Of a DNA stretch of 64,000 nt, positions 61,001 to 64,000 are shown in pieces. Below the pieces are notes generated by a model, which saw only the letters and a program-made list of their open reading frames with translations, was not told the origin of the DNA and did no database searches. Position 1 is the first letter of the stretch, and each line of letters begins with the position of its first letter. Source of the DNA: Arctic95D-9 sp035967665 (GTDB lineage: Bacteria; Verrucomicrobiota; Verrucomicrobiia; Verrucomicrobiales; DEV007); the NCBI GenBank assembly GCA_035967665.1, contig JAYWLB010000112.1:124001-188000 (forward strand). Reading direction: 5' to 3'. The position numbers were made by a program, and so were the translations under genes.

Positions 61001-63052
61001 TTATCGGGAAAGGGACTCCTGAAGAGTTGTCCGGTCCGCCTCCGAGAGAATTCCTGAATAGATGAGCAATTCGCTGATTCTCACCGGGTCGATTGATTCG
61101 CTGTCTCTGGAAATCGTGGGGAATCCGAGTTCGTATTCGAGGAGCGTTTTCTTTTCGCGGGGATCAAATCTTGTGGGTTTGGAAAGGATTATTTTCCCGC
61201 CCGCCTGGGATGCCGCCATCGAAACCGTACCGGTTCCGGCATTCCACTCCAGAAAAATGGTTCCCCATTGGTTCCTGTCCCAGGGAACCGCTGTGTCGGC
61301 CAGCTTTTTAAAGCGCTCCGAGCGATACAGCATTCTGTCTTTGGTTTGGATCAGCTTGACCGCGGTTCGATCTTTGGAGTCTTTTGATCCCAGTAGAATC
61401 GCTCTGAAGATATTGTTGGTGAAATTGTTCGTCGACCGGAGCTTTATCACAAAGGTGAATTGATCAGAGATTACGAGGTCGCTTCGCACCGCATTGGCAT
61501 CGGCACGCAGAAAGCTGGCGGGGGGGAATTCCAGAAAAGGATTTTTTGAATCGGAAGCGGTGGCGAAGAAGGGGGGCTTTCCCTTGCCCTCGACGGTGAC
61601 GAGGAGGTGTTCGGGGCTGCTGTCTTTGCGTCGGTTTTGAAGAGCGCCGACAGGGGCGTTTGTTCTGGTGAGACGTTTTCCACCCGGGTCGAGGAGTCCT
61701 CCGTCAACTGAGTAGTGAGCGACCAGCGGGGCGGAGACACTGGGTAAAGCAATGGGTCGGGGGGTGTCGGTGATGTTGTTGAATTTCGCGATGGACATCC
61801 GGAACGGAGCCTCGGGAATGGGGGCGGGACGGGGGCTCTGCGTTGAGCTGGCGGAAGTGGCGCTGCTCGATTTTTTTCCGGCAGGAGGCGCGCTGACCTT
61901 CGGGTCTTCGCCACCCTTCATCGCGAAGAGCAGCCCGATGAAGGCGAGAACCACACCGGAGATGATTCCGATAAGGAGCGGTTGAGAAATGGTGCTTTTC
62001 GGTTTTTGAACCTCGTATCGTGAGGAGGGCAGGGGCACTGAATCCTCCGCTCTTGCCTGGATGCGGGGGCGGGGGCGGTGCGGTTGGGTGATGAGGGTTC
62101 GCGTTACCTGGTGTTGAGTTGGCTGAATGTCAGTCGTTTCGGTGGGCATCCCCCCGGGGACTGCCGCCGCAACAGGCAGCGCCACAGGTATCTTGTTAGC
62201 GGGGGCGTTTTCCTCACGGGCCTGCTTTACGGCTTCCTTGAAAAGCCGGAATGCTTCGGTGGCATTGTCAGGCCTGTCCTCTGGAAGTCGCTTGATCAAT
62301 CTCATGACCCAGTCCGTTACCGGTTTGGGAATGTCAGGCCTGAGTTCATGAAGCGGCGTCACCGTATTGTTGAGGTGACGGTTCATCGTATCGGCGACTG
62401 AATTTCCCGCGAAGGGGGGATTCTGAGTCAGAGAGAAATAGTAGACGCACCCGAGTGAATAGAGATCGGTGCGCTGATCGAGCGGCTCCACTTCAATCTG
62501 TTCCGGGGCAATGTAGTCGATTGACCCGAGAAAGGAACCGCTCTGGTCGAGTGTCTGAGTCGAAGGTGCCTGGCTGAATTTGGCGAGACCGAAGTCGAGG
62601 ATTTTCACCTGAAAGCGCTCGCTGGGAAGCCACGTCAGCATGATGTTTCCCGGTTTGATATCGCGGTGCAGAAGATTCAGCTCCTGCGCCGACATCAGCG
62701 GGTCCAAGGTCTGTTCTACGAAGGCCTCGAAATCCTCTTTTGAGAGCGCATTCTTTTTGATCACCGTTTTAAGGGTGTCCCCCTTTATCAGCTCGAATAC
62801 CACGTAGGGCCCTTCGGAATCTTCGTCGAATTCATAAACTGAGACGACATTCTGGTGCTGGAATTTGGCAATTGCGCGGGCTTCTTTTTCAAGGATGTCC
62901 GCCTGGGCAGGATCGTTCAGCGTGCTGATATCCGGCGGGAGGAGACGTTTAATCGCGACATCCCGCTGCAGTCGTTTGTCAAAGGCCTGGTAAACCGCCC
63001 CAATGCCTCCCCGGCCAATACGGCCCTTGATGTCATAACGTTCTTCAGACAT
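61001..63052 (-). CDS. Ser/Thr protein kinase with extracytoplasmic LamG-like domain
   Basis: This 683-residue Hanks-type kinase has the P-loop GRGGIGAVYQAF (residues ~12-23), the VAIKRL Lys, the catalytic loop LHRDIKPGNIML and the DFGLAK activation segment; the kinase domain ends near 275. A Pro/Ser-rich linker leads to one transmembrane helix near residues 355-378. The outer part (~400-683) shows LVAHYSVDGGLLDPGGKR and ends in a SEADRTTL stretch, typical of LamG/concanavalin A-like domains. Such kinases sense outer signals and phosphorylate cytoplasmic targets. A promoter candidate lies at 63081-63109. Confidence 0.92.
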   Translation of the reverse strand: MSEERYDIKGRIGRGGIGAVYQAFDKRLQRDVAIKRLLPPDISTLNDPAQADILEKEARAIAKFQHQNVVSVYEFDEDSEGPYVVFELIKGDTLKTVIKKNALSKEDFEAFVEQTLDPLMSAQELNLLHRDIKPGNIMLTWLPSERFQVKILDFGLAKFSQAPSTQTLDQSGSFLGSIDYIAPEQIEVEPLDQRTDLYSLGCVYYFSLTQNPPFAGNSVADTMNRHLNNTVTPLHELRPDIPKPVTDWVMRLIKRLPEDRPDNATEAFRLFKEAVKQAREENAPANKIPVALPVAAAVPGGMPTETTDIQPTQHQVTRTLITQPHRPRPRIQARAEDSVPLPSSRYEVQKPKSTISQPLLIGIISGVVLAFIGLLFAMKGGEDPKVSAPPAGKKSSSATSASSTQSPRPAPIPEAPFRMSIAKFNNITDTPRPIALPSVSAPLVAHYSVDGGLLDPGGKRLTRTNAPVGALQNRRKDSSPEHLLVTVEGKGKPPFFATASDSKNPFLEFPPASFLRADANAVRSDLVISDQFTFVIKLRSTNNFTNNIFRAILLGSKDSKDRTAVKLIQTKDRMLYRSERFKKLADTAVPWDRNQWGTIFLEWNAGTGTVSMAASQAGGKIILSKPTRFDPREKKTLLEYELGFPTISRDSESIDPVRISELLIYSGILSEADRTTLQESLSR

Positions 63053-63080
63053 TGAGTTTGCGACTCTTGATGAATTTATT

Positions 63081-63109
63081 AGGATATTCCATAATTACTA
63101 ATAATTCAA
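63081..63109 (-). promoter_or_regulatory. Promoter candidate of the Ser/Thr kinase gene
   Basis: On the minus strand TTGAAT (63104-63109) and TATCCT (63081-63086) are spaced by exactly 17 bp in an AT-rich divergent region. The transcript leader would be about 22 nt. Opposite-strand elements for the dGTPase gene were not resolved. Confidence 0.5.
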
Positions 63110-63212
63110 TTCTTATTGAGAAGCTGGATACAAGGATGATCTCATTGCCTGGAGGATGCTCCCTGATAGGGTGTCCGCAGGGAGTAACCAGTTCATTCAA
63201 TTCACTCAGGAC

Positions 63213-64000
63213 ATGCAAAACAAATTTTATGAATCTTTCGATACGGATCGAATCGAAGCGGATAAGACCGGAGGGGCCGGAGATTACCGTACTTCATTTC
63301 AGGTCGATCGGGATCGTATTATTCATACATCCTCGTTTCGGCGGTTGCAGAATAAAACGCAGGTCTTTTTCAGCGGCGAATATGATTTCTACCGCACCCG
63401 TCTGACCCATTCGATCGAAGTCGCTCAAATTGGGCGCAGTATCTGCAACCGTTTGAATTGCACTTCCGATCTGCTCGGAGAGGATTACCGGATTGATGCC
63501 GACCTCGTCGAGGCAGCCTGTCTTTCCCATGATATCGGGCACCCTCCCTTCGGTCACACCGGCGAGCGGACTCTGCATCGGCTGATGCGGGAATACGGGG
63601 GCTTTGAGGGTAACGCTCAAACCTTGCGAATCCTGACCAAGCTCCTTTTCGGGCCGGGGCGGGGGATGAATCCGTCGCGTGCTCTTATGGACGGCGTTCT
63701 GAAATACAAAACGCTCTACGGTGAGGTTCCGGACCAGAAAAATCATTTTATCTACGCGGAGCAAAAGCCGATTCTCGATTTCGTCGTCGGAGGAGAGGAT
63801 TTTCCCGCGTCTCTTGCCGCCGGCGAATCCCGCAACGGTTTCAAGTCGATTGAATGCCAGATCATGGACTGGGCTGATGACACCGCCTACTCGCTCAATG
63901 ATATTGCTGATGGGATTCACGCCGGATTCATCAACGTGGAAAAAGTCCAACAGTGGGCCGAGGCGCAGGATAACCTGACGAGCGCTGACGAAGCTCTTAT
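63213..64000 (+). CDS. dgt: Deoxyguanosinetriphosphate triphosphohydrolase, partial
   Basis: The frame runs from the ATG at 63213 to the window edge (262+ residues). It has the HD-domain features of dGTPases: GDYRTSFQVDRDRIIHTSSFRRLQ, FYRTRLTHSIEVAQIGR (metal His), CLSHDIGHPPFGHTGE (HD pair) and MDWADDTAYSLNDI (Asp). The enzyme hydrolyses dGTP to deoxyguanosine and triphosphate, controlling dNTP pools. An in-frame ATG 19 codons upstream (63156) is possible, but the chosen start matches the family. The rest lies beyond the right edge. Confidence 0.92.
   Translation, partial: MQNKFYESFDTDRIEADKTGGAGDYRTSFQVDRDRIIHTSSFRRLQNKTQVFFSGEYDFYRTRLTHSIEVAQIGRSICNRLNCTSDLLGEDYRIDADLVEAACLSHDIGHPPFGHTGERTLHRLMREYGGFEGNAQTLRILTKLLFGPGRGMNPSRALMDGVLKYKTLYGEVPDQKNHFIYAEQKPILDFVVGGEDFPASLAAGESRNGFKSIECQIMDWADDTAYSLNDIADGIHAGFINVEKVQQWAEAQDNLTSADEAL

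Noticed and set aside
1..64000. CRISPR array, tRNA, rRNA, integrase or intact IS element
   Set aside because: No regularly spaced repeats, clover-leaf signatures or transposase motifs were seen on reading both strands; no calculation was run, so small or degenerate elements could be missed.

Overview
The window looks like a chromosomal segment of a PVC-group bacterium, most probably Verrucomicrobiota and probably a polysaccharide-degrading one. This is an inference from gene content: three secreted sulfatases, many secreted esterases, a sigma factor / PSCyt1-DUF1549-DUF1553 / DUF1501 operon, DUF5069 and DUF4013 proteins, and STN-like secretin-related proteins. No rRNA, tRNA, CRISPR array, prophage or intact insertion sequence was seen. 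Both ends cut a gene: an SGNH hydrolase on the left and a dGTPase on the right.

Layout. 1-8.8 kb: SGNH hydrolase (partial), BamE-like lipoprotein, three sulfatases with an esterase among them, a small membrane protein and a BaiN-type flavoprotein. 8.8-12.6 kb: a secreted lactonase and a Tat-exported alpha/beta hydrolase, then a small membrane protein. 12.7-22.3 kb: a catabolic island with FAD oxidoreductase, sodium:solute symporter, HEAT protein, HpaI-type aldolase, two SDRs, a DapA-like lyase, an amidohydrolase and a Gfo/Idh/MocA dehydrogenase. 22.3-24.2 kb: folP and bioB. 24.4-28.9 kb: three secreted esterases, the last a sialate O-acetylesterase. 28.9-40.8 kb: housekeeping and envelope genes (two-domain PPK2, GNAT, a possible caspase-fold protein, a cell-wall amidase, glyoxalase, serine hydrolase, ribD, nitroreductase, an STN-like protein, an AspT/YidE transporter, a truncated haemoglobin). 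40.9-48.7 kb: a histidine kinase and response regulator, followed 82 bp later by an ECF sigma factor, a cytochrome-containing DUF1549/DUF1553 protein with a sigma-operon-type N-terminus fused to it, and a Tat-exported DUF1501 protein. 49-64 kb: a second STN-like protein, L,D-transpeptidase, fabV, DUF5069, DUF4013, rhodanese, small secreted proteins, a metalloprotease, an RRM protein, an isomerase, a DEAD-box helicase with DEVD, a DoxX protein, a Ser/Thr kinase with a LamG-like ectodomain, and dgt.

How the parts may work together. The secreted sulfatases and esterases would strip sulfate and acyl groups from external glycans. The 12.7-22.3 kb island would import and oxidise the released sugars or sugar acids and cleave them by aldolase. 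The 40.9-48.7 kb block combines two-component and ECF sigma signalling with a periplasmic haem protein, an arrangement typical of the phylum whose function is not established. The most distinctive non-coding signal is a bipartite element of about 39 bp, present twice (24306-24344 and 37833-37871) with an identical 11-bp spacer, each copy in a divergent intergenic region.
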